The translations under genes were made by a program, and so were the position numbers. DNA of 64,000 nt, from the NCBI GenBank assembly GCA_948567375.1, contig OX419761.1:40364501-40428500 (forward strand), written 5' to 3'. The notes under the pieces were generated by a model. The model saw nothing but the letters and a program-made list of their open reading frames with translations, had not been told where the DNA came from and ran no database searches. Source of the stretch: Lunularia cruciata. Taxonomy: Eukaryota > Streptophyta > Marchantiopsida > Lunulariales > Lunulariaceae. Of the stretch, positions 22,631 to 33,815 are shown piece after piece (positions within the stretch are counted from its first letter, which is position 1; each line of letters opens with the position of its first letter).

Positions 22631-24535
22631 GAACGTCAATGGACGCGACCTTCTGTTGTCATCCGAGCGTCCTTTGATATTAGACACCTCCAAGCTTCAT
22701 TTGCAACCAACTCAACGAATTGGAGAGACCGCAAGAGATCATTGGTTGGAGCCTGCATCTCTAGGTATAGGCTCAAAAATAAGTGTGGAAGCTGAGCAAG
22801 TCTACATCGATCTAAGTGGTTTGCTTGCTGGCTCACTACCCTTAACGGAATTCAGCGTGGTCAAATCTTCTTTCCAGACACCTCATGCCTCCCAAGAACA
22901 CTTCAGAATAAGAATAAGGACCTATTTAAGCCGAGTTAGCATAACTGCGAGCACGAATACGAACGGAATATAGCCACAAAGGCTCACTTTAGTTGGCGCG
23001 GATTTATTCCGTGCCATTCTGTTCTGATTGATTATAGCGATTCACTTGCTAGGAAGATTTCGGAACTCCTCCCCATCCAGCGGCTGTATGCATATATCAT
23101 AGCTAACTTAAGTTAAACAGGTCCCTGTTCTGATTTTCGTTTCCACCTCCTTGCGCATCCCTGAATGAAACTCATCTGACATTCTCTTACTGAAGCCAGA
23201 ACCTATGCTCGAGAAACATACCATGTTTGAATAGAAGTGAACATACTCTGTGAATACCAATCCCAGTTTCCGACCTGAATGCTTGCTGAAAGTTCAGAAC
23301 TCGAGATGACGAGCGTATGGGGAGTATACGATACTTGCTCAGGTAGGAAGAAATTATGTAGGTGTGAAGTAAAAGCAGGCATGTGAATGGCATCAATTAC
23401 ACAAATGGCGATCCGACAACCTTCTACAGACTCCATTGATATCCGTCTCGTTCGACTCACACTACTTCGTATCAATCATATATATTTTAGCCAGTTCATT
23501 TAAAATAACTGTTTGTGCTTACAGTACGTATTATAGGGCCAAGTGAGATGTGAGATGTGAGATGTGATGGGTCGAAGTTCTCGAGACAAGGCTGCAGCAG
23601 CCTGCAAAAGGCAACTCAAATTCATGCCAAAGCCGACAGGAAGTACCAGTCGCAAGGGCTGGACTTAAATAGCGTTATTCTGTAGACATTGATGGAAAAG
23701 TTAGTGTGACTTAAAAAATGTTCTACTTCCGGAAGCACCATACTAGTTTTGCATGTCTTTCAATATCAACTTCTGAAGCGATTTATATGACTAGAAGTGC
23801 GTCTATCCTAATCCCAAGCCCTATCGTAAATACAGTGTCAAGCTTAAAAAACCGAATCTGCTATTGAATTGTAGGAATTGAAGCAGTTTCCAAGAATGTA
23901 TTTCCCTTATAATGTAGATACTCTCCATAATTGACATTCGTGCCTGGTGGAGCCTAGATATGAAACTAAATTCCATTATTCCCGATTCCGGTTGTAATGT
24001 CGCTTACGAGCAATTTTGCGGGGGGAAGGCCCAAACCACCGAAAACTGAACTTTTCAGCCACACATTAGGAGTTACTAAAGACTGTAGTTACTCTCATCT
24101 GACATCACTATGCTCGAACCATTTGGTACGTAATGTGGATAGGTAGGACTTCACATTGAAATTCAGTACGAAGTAAGGTCTTGTTCTTGAATTCCAAACG
24201 TTTACCCGAAACAGTCTAGTGGAACAGTCCCGTGGTTCTGGGCTCGACCCGGGCTCTTCATGCAATGGTAATTTAGGGTTGTGCCTAGTATCTGAAATTA
24301 TGGATTGACGAATGTTGCATTTGGTGGGACCATTGTGTGGTGCCTGTAAGCTAGACCCTGATAGCAGAACGAGTCCGATAGTGAAGGAGTTTAAACAAAC
24401 TACAGCCCTTGTTGAGGATTTTCAGAAATTCGATTCGTGTTTGGAATTTGGAGTAAGGCGAGCGCTCTCTTGTGCAGTTTGTCTGCAGCCGCTATCCGAA
24501 CGATTCAATTTGTGCAGCAGCGGGTTGGCCAATCA
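22631..24535. other. Spacer between the two paralogues
   Basis: Nothing with recognisable coding content on either strand. A short microsatellite of GTGAGAT units lies at about 23543-23568. An 80-codon plus-strand frame beginning at 24312 has Cys pairs (CGAC, CAVC) but resembles nothing known and lies opposite the 3' end of paralogue 2. The promoter of paralogue 1 should lie in the left part. Confidence 0.3.
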
Positions 24536-25996
24536 TCACATATCCAGTATGTAACTATCAGCCAAAGTTATGTCTACATCGATATCCCGTGGGGGTGAGC
24601 GAACAGTCAGTACAGGATCTATAAGCCCTAGGAACGAGCTGAGCACTAAAGAACCACCGTAAAACTGCATGTCCCTTCCTTGAAAGAACCAGCGATATTG
24701 TTGCATTTGGGGATAAATAGCGCAATGATACATTTCGACGCCACCAACACAACAGTCCTCCAAACGTGAGTATCCAGCACGAATGACCATATCATTGGGC
24801 ATGCTTCGAGTCCCACGAACATCATAATACTCTATAGTCATATCATTCATGCCACCGAAGCGCACCACGAGATCTCCAGGGCCAGCTCGAAAGACAGGGG
24901 AAGGTCCATGAGCCATGGGATTAATTTCTGGCTGTAGCATACCGACATTTCTATATTCAAGGGTTGGATCCCCGGCCGCATATGTCACAGGTGGGGGAAG
25001 AGGGGAGTAATTCACCCTTGCTTTCAAGCACCATCGGAAAGTATCAGCGCGAAGAAAAACTTCGACAAATCTCTGAGGAACCCAATTCCAACCTGAATCG
25101 AATCTTCCAGCACGAATGATTATGTCACCTGGAACGAGAGGCACCGTAGTGTTTTGCGATTCAGCAAACCCTTGTGCGTATCGTTCTCGGCGACTTTTTT
25201 GGAAGAAGTTAGGGTCTACATACAGTTTGACGTGTCCGCCTGTACCAGGGCCGAAGTAAGGACGGCCTTGGTCCATCTCCCTACATTGTGAGCTGATTAT
25301 TATATCACCTGGTTCTGGGATGAACGATGGGAGGAAGGAGTTTACTGGAACGTTGTCATACGGAGATCCAGGTGCTTCAGCTGTTTCTGGAATATTAGGA
25401 GGTATTCGGGGCCCAGGAGTTAGAAGTGGCGGTGGTCGATTTCCAGATCCATCGCCGCCATTGTTTGGTCTTCCTCTACAATGAGATCCCCTAGATGCAC
25501 AGCGTGAAGGTGGACCGCTAGCTTGGGTTGCAGTCCATGAGCAAGCGTGTTTTCGTTTCAAGCGTTGGATTCGATTCGGATCCCATGCTGTCACCGAATC
25601 TAGACTTCGACATCGCTTAAGCATCAGGCGGGCGAAATTATAATCATTTCCACAGCCAGAATTTGGAGAATCAAATTTGAGAACTGTATGCCCGGGATTT
25701 AAGACCGTTTGCTCAGGAATTTGGGGGACCCATGTTGGCTCCTGTACTACTGGAAGATCAATTTTACTCTTTCGAATGCGGGTTCGTTCTTCTTGCACGT
25801 CGCGTTGATCTCGAATCTCGATGAATAAGGCTCGGATCTTGATAGGCTGCTCAAATTCCTGGTTTTTGTTAGCGTTGGATCGTTGGTATAACGGTATTTT
25901 GACTGGGGTATCATGACATTGAGCCCAGATCTGCATCTTTGATAAGGAGATTGCGGTCATGTCATTATCTCCAGCAGGTCCGGAGACTTCCGCCAT
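24536..25996 (-). CDS. Unrecognised protein with C-terminal four-module GD-hydrophobic-R domain (paralogue 2)
   Basis: 486 aa from the first in-frame ATG at 25996 (MAEVSGPAGD). The frame is open a further 60-75 bases upstream, but without an ATG. The first 220 residues include a charged segment (RDQRDVQEERTRIRKSK) and a Gly/Pro/Arg-rich linker. Residues 228-460 carry four anchors: GDIII (230), GDIIIR (290), GDLVVR (374), NDMVIR (401), then RWFFQGRDMQFYGGS (signature at 440). Anchor spacing is 60/84/27 against 48/79/26 in the neighbour at 20844-22370. A conserved [VF]-E-[VLM]-[FY] strand follows about 20 residues after anchors 2 and 4. Same orientation, about 2.2 kb apart: a diverged tandem duplication is likely. 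Function and partners unknown; no intron, signal peptide or membrane helix seen. Confidence 0.75.
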   Translation of the reverse strand: MAEVSGPAGDNDMTAISLSKMQIWAQCHDTPVKIPLYQRSNANKNQEFEQPIKIRALFIEIRDQRDVQEERTRIRKSKIDLPVVQEPTWVPQIPEQTVLNPGHTVLKFDSPNSGCGNDYNFARLMLKRCRSLDSVTAWDPNRIQRLKRKHACSWTATQASGPPSRCASRGSHCRGRPNNGGDGSGNRPPPLLTPGPRIPPNIPETAEAPGSPYDNVPVNSFLPSFIPEPGDIIISSQCREMDQGRPYFGPGTGGHVKLYVDPNFFQKSRRERYAQGFAESQNTTVPLVPGDIIIRAGRFDSGWNWVPQRFVEVFLRADTFRWCLKARVNYSPLPPPVTYAAGDPTLEYRNVGMLQPEINPMAHGPSPVFRAGPGDLVVRFGGMNDMTIEYYDVRGTRSMPNDMVIRAGYSRLEDCCVGGVEMYHCAIYPQMQQYRWFFQGRDMQFYGGSLVLSSFLGLIDPVLTVRSPPRDIDVDITLADSYILDM

Positions 25997-27160
25997 TTGC
26001 GATTCAAGTGCGCAGTTCTCTGACACTTCTTGAGAAATTGGATGTTCATCAGTTTCTAGACTATTCGAGGTGAGATGTTAAGAGGAGGAACGGAGTCAAC
26101 CACAGTGGAGAACGTTGTTGGGCGAGCCTCAGCGATTTCAACCAGGCAATCCATGTTGATGACGGCGGCTCGGATTCTTGGACTTCGATCTCGAGCCGCT
26201 ATTTGCAAGCTCCAATATTTCTTTGCTTGGTTCCTATTGCAAGAGCGGTTGAAGGCCAAGAGATGTGAGGAAGTCAAGGTGTCCCTTGGACTGCACCGCA
26301 GTTGTCTGTCACCATCCTCGACCAATCACGGCCAGCCATTGAACTTGAATTATATTGGGAAGTTCATAGCCGAACGAAGTTTGTCGTTCCTCGTTGGTGG
26401 CGGATAGTGATGTAGCTCACATGGACCGAAAAAAAACGAAGGTTGTTCCGACAGCAGAAAATTTTAGACGGGATTTACCGTGTCCAAGGATTGATTCTGC
26501 AATAAGAAGTTTCCAGCTCATTGTAGCAGTGTGCGATGCTCAAACAAGGGTTCAGACACCCAACCGATCATAACCTCACTTATTCACACCATACTAAGTG
26601 ATTGTCAGATCACGTAATAAATAAGATTCTTTGCCTGTTTCCTGCTCTTGTCTAGCTCAAGCCTAGATACCAGATAAGTGTATTTATCGTTTATACTTCT
26701 GCAGATTTTTCGTCCTCTCAAACTTTAGCAACCATCGGACGAAAACCAAGCAAGCCACTGTAATCGATTGATTCTGTGCCTCGCCTTCAACACTGTAGCG
26801 CTACTAGTGGATTTAATCGATGACAACTTACGAAGTTGCAGTGGTTCAAATTTGACCGGGGGTTGTGTGTGGTTTCTGTCCGATTTCACTCGTCTGTTTA
26901 GAGGCCTGAAGCTAAAACTCAAGTTCTACATGCCTGTAACTTGGTTCATGAGACTTCCGTCGAGGTTGAAGTTCATGTATGGACTTATACTGGGAACAGA
27001 TGTACCCAATCTTCACCCGCCGTGTTCTAGGTATTCTTAGATGGAGCTACACTAAAACTCCGGATGATCACATAGGCCACTAAGTGAGCTTTCAAAGGAG
27101 CTATAGTTAGACCGCATGTAGTAATTGAAATTGGACCTGAATGGCCATTTCAATATCCAT
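25997..27160. other. Spacer upstream of paralogue 2
   Basis: The first 100-200 bases should hold the 5' leader and promoter of paralogue 2; no clear TATA box was identified. Several 60-110 codon frames on both strands resemble nothing known and overlap each other, so none is called. Confidence 0.3.
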
Positions 27161-27420
27161 GCGGACATTCTTCTCATGATCCACGGAAGACTGCAGCACC
27201 ATGTCCGAGGTAAATGTGATACGGAGTTTGCTGGATACGAGTTCTAATAATTTCCCCCTCTTCACATTTACCTACATCGCTGGCCGTAACTGAGCGATCC
27301 GTGATTCGAATTCCAGCGCTAGAGCGCTGGAATTGGTCTCTCATCTTGTGATCCATGCTTGAGAAATTTAAGTACACCCCGGTTTCCATGGCAAACGTAA
27401 TTCGAAATTCGCACAGACAA
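27115..27420 (-). pseudogene. Possible relic of a repeat-containing coding sequence
   Basis: On the minus strand two stretches 180 bases apart encode similar peptides in different frames: RITFAMETGVYLNFSSMDH (from about 27400) and RITFTSDMVLQSSVDH (from about 27220). One frame also contains EEGEIIRTRI followed by HIYLGHG, loosely like the EGDVIF...FYLGDA part of paralogue 1. A 26-bp near-perfect palindrome lies inside (27309-27334). This may be a decayed third member of the neighbouring family, but similarity is weak. Confidence 0.25.
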
Positions 27421-27533
27421 CAGTAGAAGATCTCATGGGAAACACGACATAATTGGAACGGCAGATTTTCGTTGGTGATTCAGACTCTTCTCAGTAAGCA
27501 AAGTTTCTGGGCCAGTAGTCAGTCCGACAGCTT

Positions 27534-27753
27534 TGTTCCGCTACTTCTACTTGTGAACACATCGCTCACCGGCGCACATGCTGGAAATTCTACCTTGATT
27601 CGAACATCGAGACTTTCCACTTATAAATCCTTTTGTGCAGGTATGTTCCGCTACTTCTACTTGTGAACACATCGCTCACCGGCGCACATGCTGGAAATTC
27701 TACCTTGATTCGAACATCGAGACTTTCCACTTATAAATCCTTTTGTGCAGGTA
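27534..27753. repeat. Perfect 110-bp tandem duplication
   Basis: Two copies (27534-27643 and 27644-27753) identical base for base, beginning TGTTCCGCTACTTC and ending TTTTGTGCAGGTA. Identity continues two bases beyond the second copy. 110 is not a multiple of three, so an ORF cannot pass through both copies in the same frame. The repeat junction reads like a splice acceptor followed by a donor (TTTTGTGCAG then GTATG). Confidence 0.9.
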
Positions 27754-29010
27754 TGAAGTGGTTACAGTTGGCCTTGGGAGCTAGTAATGGCGGTCCACAG
27801 AAAGCACATACCTACTTTATTGAGTCTTTCCGTTATGAAGGCTTATCATAACGAGTCTGGCCTTCGCTCGTCTAGAATTGGTCCATGTCCAGAAATAAGC
27901 CTCACAACATTTACCCAGCAGCCAAACAAGAATTTTGGAAACTACCATACTGCACATATACGGTGATTGTTCATGACAATCACCATATACTGTACAGTGC
28001 AGTCAAATGAGAAGTCTGACACGCATAGAAAATGAATGGGAATATTTAGTACGGCTAACTGTGGCTTGTTTCTATCAACTTTTCTTGGTCTCCACAAGTA
28101 CCTCTACAGCTGCCTGACTGTCTGTCTGTTTTTCTGGTCCTACCGGTCCAACACATGCAATCCTCTACGCTGCATTGGTTGCATTGGCCCTTTAGTCATC
28201 TTGCGGACTGCTTAGAGTTTTAGTCGAATTTTTAGGATTTCATTTATGAACTTTATATGCCATTACAACCTTTGACATGCCCCCAAGGCAGATTTACCTC
28301 CTAATATACGACTTGGGATGGACTTCGTACGTATTCATTCATATCTACAATAGTTGGAGCAAATTTGAATCTTCGCTCCTACGTTTTGTTCCCTGATGAT
28401 TCTAAGAGGGACATTCGGAAGTTCATATTCGTGGACGCAGGTCTACGGACTTTGCTTACGCGCATATTTTTCCTTGACTTGCGTGAAAATCTATCTGTCG
28501 ACCAACTTCATCTCAACCACTCTCACGGCACGGAGGACTTCCATTGCGAACTATTCTTCCAACAACCTCAGCAGTGCAGCAAACAGCGCACCAGGATTCC
28601 TGGTCTGCTCAAGGTAGTTACAGAATCGATGTGAGCAGTCCATTTTGTCCCACCAACACTGGCGAAGAAGGATTGAGAAGGCCGGTCTTCGAACATTCTA
28701 CAAACTCCTACATACAGGAAATTCCAAGTCTGTCCTGCTTTAAAGTCACTCTTACATCACCTGCAGAATGCAGACCAGACACGTTTGAAGTCGAAGTGTT
28801 CTTTGGTTCTGAGGACAGAAAAGTAATGTATGTTTCAGACGTAGGGTCTGTTCCGGGCAGGCTCGCTGACTCTTTCGCAGTACTGCTCCAGTCCTAGGCT
28901 CTAGTCTGAAACATTTAAGGATCTTTGACGCTTGTTCTTAAATGCGGCATAAGACAAGTGAATTCAGTACATTGTCCTGTAAGTTCCTCGCAGGGAGGTG
29001 CTCAAACTCT
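27754..29010. other. Spacer
   Basis: No supported gene. A short inverted repeat at about 27958-27988 pairs GGTGATTGT with ACAATCACC around TCATG. A plus-strand frame at 28544-28897 (118 aa, ending in a beta-like FEVEVFFGSEDRKVMY segment) has no relative I recognise and is too weak to call. Confidence 0.25.
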
Positions 29011-29265
29011 TTCAATCGTAGAGACGTTCTGAAGTAAACGACGTTAGATGCAGCTGTCTATATTAGGTACGGTGCGCTGGGACAGTCACAATTCATTTCA
29101 GAGTCGAGAGCATCTGCGTGACAGCTTTATAATCTGAGAGCTTCAATCGTAAAGACGTTTGCAAGTAAACAACGTTAGATGCTGTTGTCTTTAATTAGGT
29201 ACGATGCCCTCGGACAATTACAATTCATTTGAGGGTAGAGACCATCTGTGTGACAGCTTTTCAAT
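29011..29265. repeat. Diverged tandem duplication, 131-bp period
   Basis: 29011-29134 and 29142-29265 align along their whole length: TTCAATCGTA-AGACG, then GTTAGATGC, TTAGGTACG, CAATTCATTT and GTGACAGCTTT recur in the same order, with scattered substitutions. An old local duplication; no ORF runs through it. Confidence 0.75.
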
Positions 29266-32200
29266 GTACCTGAAACGCTTCTGCTTTCAATATTCCCTGA
29301 TCGTTGTTACCGTAATTGGTTCTTGCTTGGTAAAAGGGAATTCCAGTCAATCTGCACCACATGAAAGGTCACTATGGCCTGTTTTGCGCAAACGGGTTTG
29401 TGAGTCGACTGTCAGTCAGTCTATTAAGCACATTCTACTTTCACGTGAATAATGGCGAGTTACAAAGATTGCTCATTATTGCAGCAGGAGCATCAGAAAA
29501 TCGAGAAATATGGGTCTCCCACGATTTCTTCACCCAACGCACTCCCCACAGAATGTTCCTGAAGAATGGACACGACCAAGAGGAACATCTAAAGAAAACT
29601 AGTGTAATGCCATGAACATGTAGGGTCTTCGACATTTAGCGTACAAAGGTAAGATCCCACAGTCTCCCCGGTCAAACCACGGCCTCCTGGAGGGCACAGG
29701 TTGCGAATTGCAGTCTCGACTGTGTGCTAGAGCTTGTGATCCCTTGAATGGGGCCTTTGCTCAAATTCGCACTCTTATCGGTACATGTGGTGTACATGTC
29801 GTAAAATTTGAATCGAGTACAAAATATTAGCCATGTGTCCTCCTTAAGCTTATAACTGAATCCCAGGCCATGACAAAACGTTTACCGAGACATCGAAAGA
29901 AGGAGAGTTGAACGTATACAGGCATAAGTGAGGTACTGTCATAGCGGAGTACAAGTGTTGATTTGAATGTCAGTGGGGTATTTAAGACCCTATGCGTATT
30001 AAACATCGAAGAAGGAATTGGATGCCTTACGTGCACCCATGAGTTACTGTAAACGATACCGTATTCTATCCAAGAGCTGAATGGAATGTTAACGACATAC
30101 TCAAAGTCCTGTATTTATCAGGAAAACGAGTAGAAGAGAACGGAACTGGTTACTGTCTAAGATTCAAACACATGTGAAGAAGATATATGCTGTTTGCGCT
30201 CAATCTGGGGTCGATGTTCGATCAACAAGAAGACAAATGATACAAATTGTAAGCCTGGAACTTAAGTGAATAAAAGATTGACATAAAATTTAGTCTGTGT
30301 TACAGCCATGATGAGAAAAACTCTGTCCGGGGAACGACTTGTACTCGCACCACGGGTTGACTAGATAACAATCGGTGTAAGGTGGCAAAAACAGGTGATG
30401 GTTCTACAGACAATTCTTCGTACTCTTTCGGGGACCATGAATCTACCTGTGTTCATGATAGCTTCATTGGATACTACACTGCTATGCTATGCTAGAGATT
30501 ACACTGACTATGATTTTCAGTATGGTGTGCGAGTCGAAGCTTTCCTCTATCTGCTTTTGCTATTAGCTACGAGCTGGCTGCATACTTATAGCGACCGCTG
30601 AAAACACTTTCCCTCTGTATCTATAAGTATTGCTAACTTTGAGGGACCTTGTCCGTCCTGGAACGTCAAGAAGGCGATAGGATGACCAAAACCAGCAGGA
30701 ATGAGGAATAGCGTAGGTCCCCTGTTCTCGAACGTGCTTTCTTGGTGAGACTTCGCAAAATTAAATCTTCTCCCGGTACACTGCTTGCTGCACATACTGA
30801 AGATCTCCTGTTTCAGTAGTTAGTACACTATGTACGTTTAGGCTCTTGCAATTAGACTAGACTGCTTTGTCCGTTGTGGGCTGGGATCTTCTTCAACGTC
30901 TTCTTCAGCCCCAGATGTCCTGTGAAAAGTAGAATTCCTTCTCAAACGACTTCTTCTGCAGACTCTCATTGTCCACTGTCCCAGGCACCCATGAAACTTT
31001 CTTGGGACTGCGTGGGGAAGAGATACCTGAACCAAGCCCGCTGTGGCTATGCAATTGGATAGAAGGGTCACAGTTGTCTTGGATGTGAAGACTGAACTTC
31101 GTGCAGCTGCTTGGATTCGGGTTAGCTCTTTCCATCACTCTTGCCATCGTGTTCCTGCTCGCACTCGTTTGTCTGCAAGATGAAACTCTCCCTCAGGACG
31201 ACCAGTGCAGAAGCTAGAACTGTCCGTAAGGAGGCCCGGGTTGAAGGTTTATATGTAGTTTCCGATAACTTTCTATCAAGATCTTTCTGTATATGTTTCC
31301 AGAGCCCTCCACAAGTGCCGCAAGGCTGATCCCCTACTGCTTCACAGCACAATTCAGAGTCTCAACGAATGCGGTGTGTACTGTGTCGAGCTCGTGAGCT
31401 GTGGACAACATAAACACAGGTCCCATCTACCTCTATATTTATATGCGGGTCTCCCGGGAGGAACTCCGGGAGGTCCAAGTTAAATCCGCCAGGAACTAGT
31501 AATGAGCGATCAGTACATGCTGTCCGCATGAGTGCTGTAAGAATGTCCATCTTACTTACTACTCTCAGAATTCCGAACCTCGTACAAGCAAGTAGGCATA
31601 GTATCTTGACCGGTCCCACCCCCGACCATGAAGCTTGGTTCACATATGCATGAATCGGGCAATTCGTATTACAGTATCAGCCAGTAGCTACTGGCTGATC
31701 TTTAGCTAGGATAGCCAGATGACTGGCAATAGAGTCGAGGTTTAAGATTGTCTTCACAACAGCTACCAAGTTATCGATCTGTTCGAACTGAATAAGAGGT
31801 GTGGAATCCGTGTGAACAAAAAGCAACCTACCGTATCTACCAAAGACATTCGCTTTGAGTTTGCTTTTCCTTAACCGCAACTACCACAAGGTACTTGCCC
31901 GTATGCTTCCAGAAACTGGCTTACGAGTGTCATCCGTGTGCGAATTCCGAAGTGCTAATCCCTTTACCCATTACTTGTCGCCAGGCGGAATGTTTGACGC
32001 GTTAGCTCAGCCCCGGATCATCACATATTTTTCACAATTGTTGGAACTTGAATTAAAGAATCGAGTCACGAGTAATTTAAGCATTAAGCCGAGCTTAAGT
32101 TAGACCAAAAAGGTAGACCAAAGGACTTTTGGGATCCCGGAGGCCACGAGACCCGATAGGTGACAGTGTCCTAAGTCTTAGCCGAAATGACTAGTTTGGT

Positions 32201-33507
32201 GTTGAGAGGCATTGGAGGAATTCTATCTCGATTGGCATGCTTACCACGTGGGATTTTAGATTTCCCAAGGTTCAACGTCCGTATCCTCCTCCATCCGTCT
32301 AGACCTTAATATGTATTAATGCTACTGCGGATATGACATTGTACACCTTTCACTTCTCCCGCTTTTTTCCTTCTCTAAAGCCGTTTAATCATCTAGGGCA
32401 GCCTCGGGAGAATATTTCTCAACAGTTAACTTTGCAGCTAAGTTTGAACTGCCCCAGATGATTTGCACACGTATTTGCAAATAAAGTTTATTTCTCGAAG
32501 ATTTTAAGCTTTGCAGAATATGCTGCGTATGTGATTGGGGCATCGATCTATTTTAGTTACCTTCGGATTGCAGAAAGAGGTCTATCTTGGATAGGGGAGT
32601 ATTTCTACTAACTTCTGAGGTCAGGGTTGCTGCTCAAGCGCTCACGTACGTTCTGAGACTAAGATATGGCAGCTTACATGCACACGGTACTGTCCATAGC
32701 CGCTGGAGTCGATCGGGGGATTGCATCTCACTCACCTACGACAAGCTTCTATCGCTATTGCAGACAAATATACTCTACAGTAGTATATGCTTCCGGATCA
32801 AACCATACCAGCTACCGTGATTAGTTCGTGTATTACCGAACTCGTGTCCACATGTGTAGCTTACCCTAGATTCTTTGTTCTCCTTTCCTGTTTGGATCTC
32901 AAACCGTTTGGATTTGTGGAGCTGAACAGTTAGGAAATATTCGGTACAGTAGTGCCATGGAAGACAATGATAGTTTCATCTTGGGGTTTCTATGCCACTA
33001 CTCCCGATTTGGAAATGTTCAGACCGTCTCGCCTAGCTACGAGATGTATATGCTAAACATCTTTGACATCCGAACGGGCATATTTTGATAAGGGCACTCA
33101 AGGACCAGGCTAGTTGAGACCACCCTATCCCGCTGGGTAGGTAGGCATCAGATGTTGTGAAATCCACACGATATGGATTACACTGGCGCTCCTTTTACGG
33201 GTCATAACTTGAGGCGTCAGTGGAAGTTCTCACCTTGGCGAACGGCAAGCACCGATGTAAACTGCCCGAAGGCCAAATAGTATACCCAGAAGGAAGCAAA
33301 TATGGAGTACAAGCGCGCAATAAGGGCAGATGATAAATCCGAGCCCTGAGGGTAATGCAAAAGGGCAAAAATACTGCCGAAAAACAAAGAATAAATCCCT
33401 AGAGGACAGAAAAGACAAAGACAATACAGAGGAACCTACTCCTGTACTCTGTGATGAGGAGTTTGGAGCCTCACCAATCGACCATCGTATGTCTTGCTTC
33501 TAACTTT
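29266..33507. other. Spacer with palindrome
   Basis: About 4.2 kb without a recognisable gene or transposon. A perfect 24-bp palindrome is at 31676-31699 (half-site ATCAGCCAGTAG). Base composition is even and unlike the AT-rich transposon blocks on either side. Confidence 0.3.
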
Positions 33508-33815
33508 TCAGAAATAGTTGAGACGGATGTTTATGGGATAAATAACAAATTTCATAACTATTTGTAGTGAACATTTGTGTGATAAATAACAAACTTCATA
33601 ACTATTTTTAGTGAACTTTGTAATGGGATGAAGTGCTAATAAATGAACCCCCCAAATGGCGTTACAATATTTTGTGCAAGTTGCATTCATTTTATAAAAA
33701 TCATAAATATTTTTAGTGAACTCTGCAATGGGATGAAGTGCTAATAAATGAACCCCCCTAAATGGCATTACAGATATTTCTTGCAAGTTGCATTCATTTA
33801 TAAAAATCAGGTGAG
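33508..33815. repeat. Nested tandem repeats, 44-bp and 105-bp periods
   Basis: The phrase ending TTTTTAGTGAAC recurs at about 33567, 33611 and 33716. The last two occurrences begin a 105-bp unit containing ATGGGATGAAGTGCTAATAA, then a C-run and TTGCAAGTTGCATTCATTT-like end; the first pair is 44 bp apart. This marks the left border of an AT-rich, transposon-derived block. Confidence 0.75.

Noticed and set aside
24240-24275. GGGCTCGACCCGGGC looks like a tRNA T-arm
   Set aside because: No D-arm, anticodon arm or acceptor pairing could be built around it.
28365-28897. Plus-strand frames of 73-118 codons as a small gene
   Set aside because: Three frames overlap, no domain is recognised and there is no paralogue to support coding.
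31440-31475. CTCCCGGGAG palindrome with following CCGGGAGG
   Set aside because: Short, and explained by a local CCGGGAGG direct repeat.
33508-33786. 92-codon minus frame with an internal peptide repeat (GVHLLALHPI)
   Set aside because: The repeat is a by-product of the 105-bp DNA tandem repeat; there is no sign of coding constraint.
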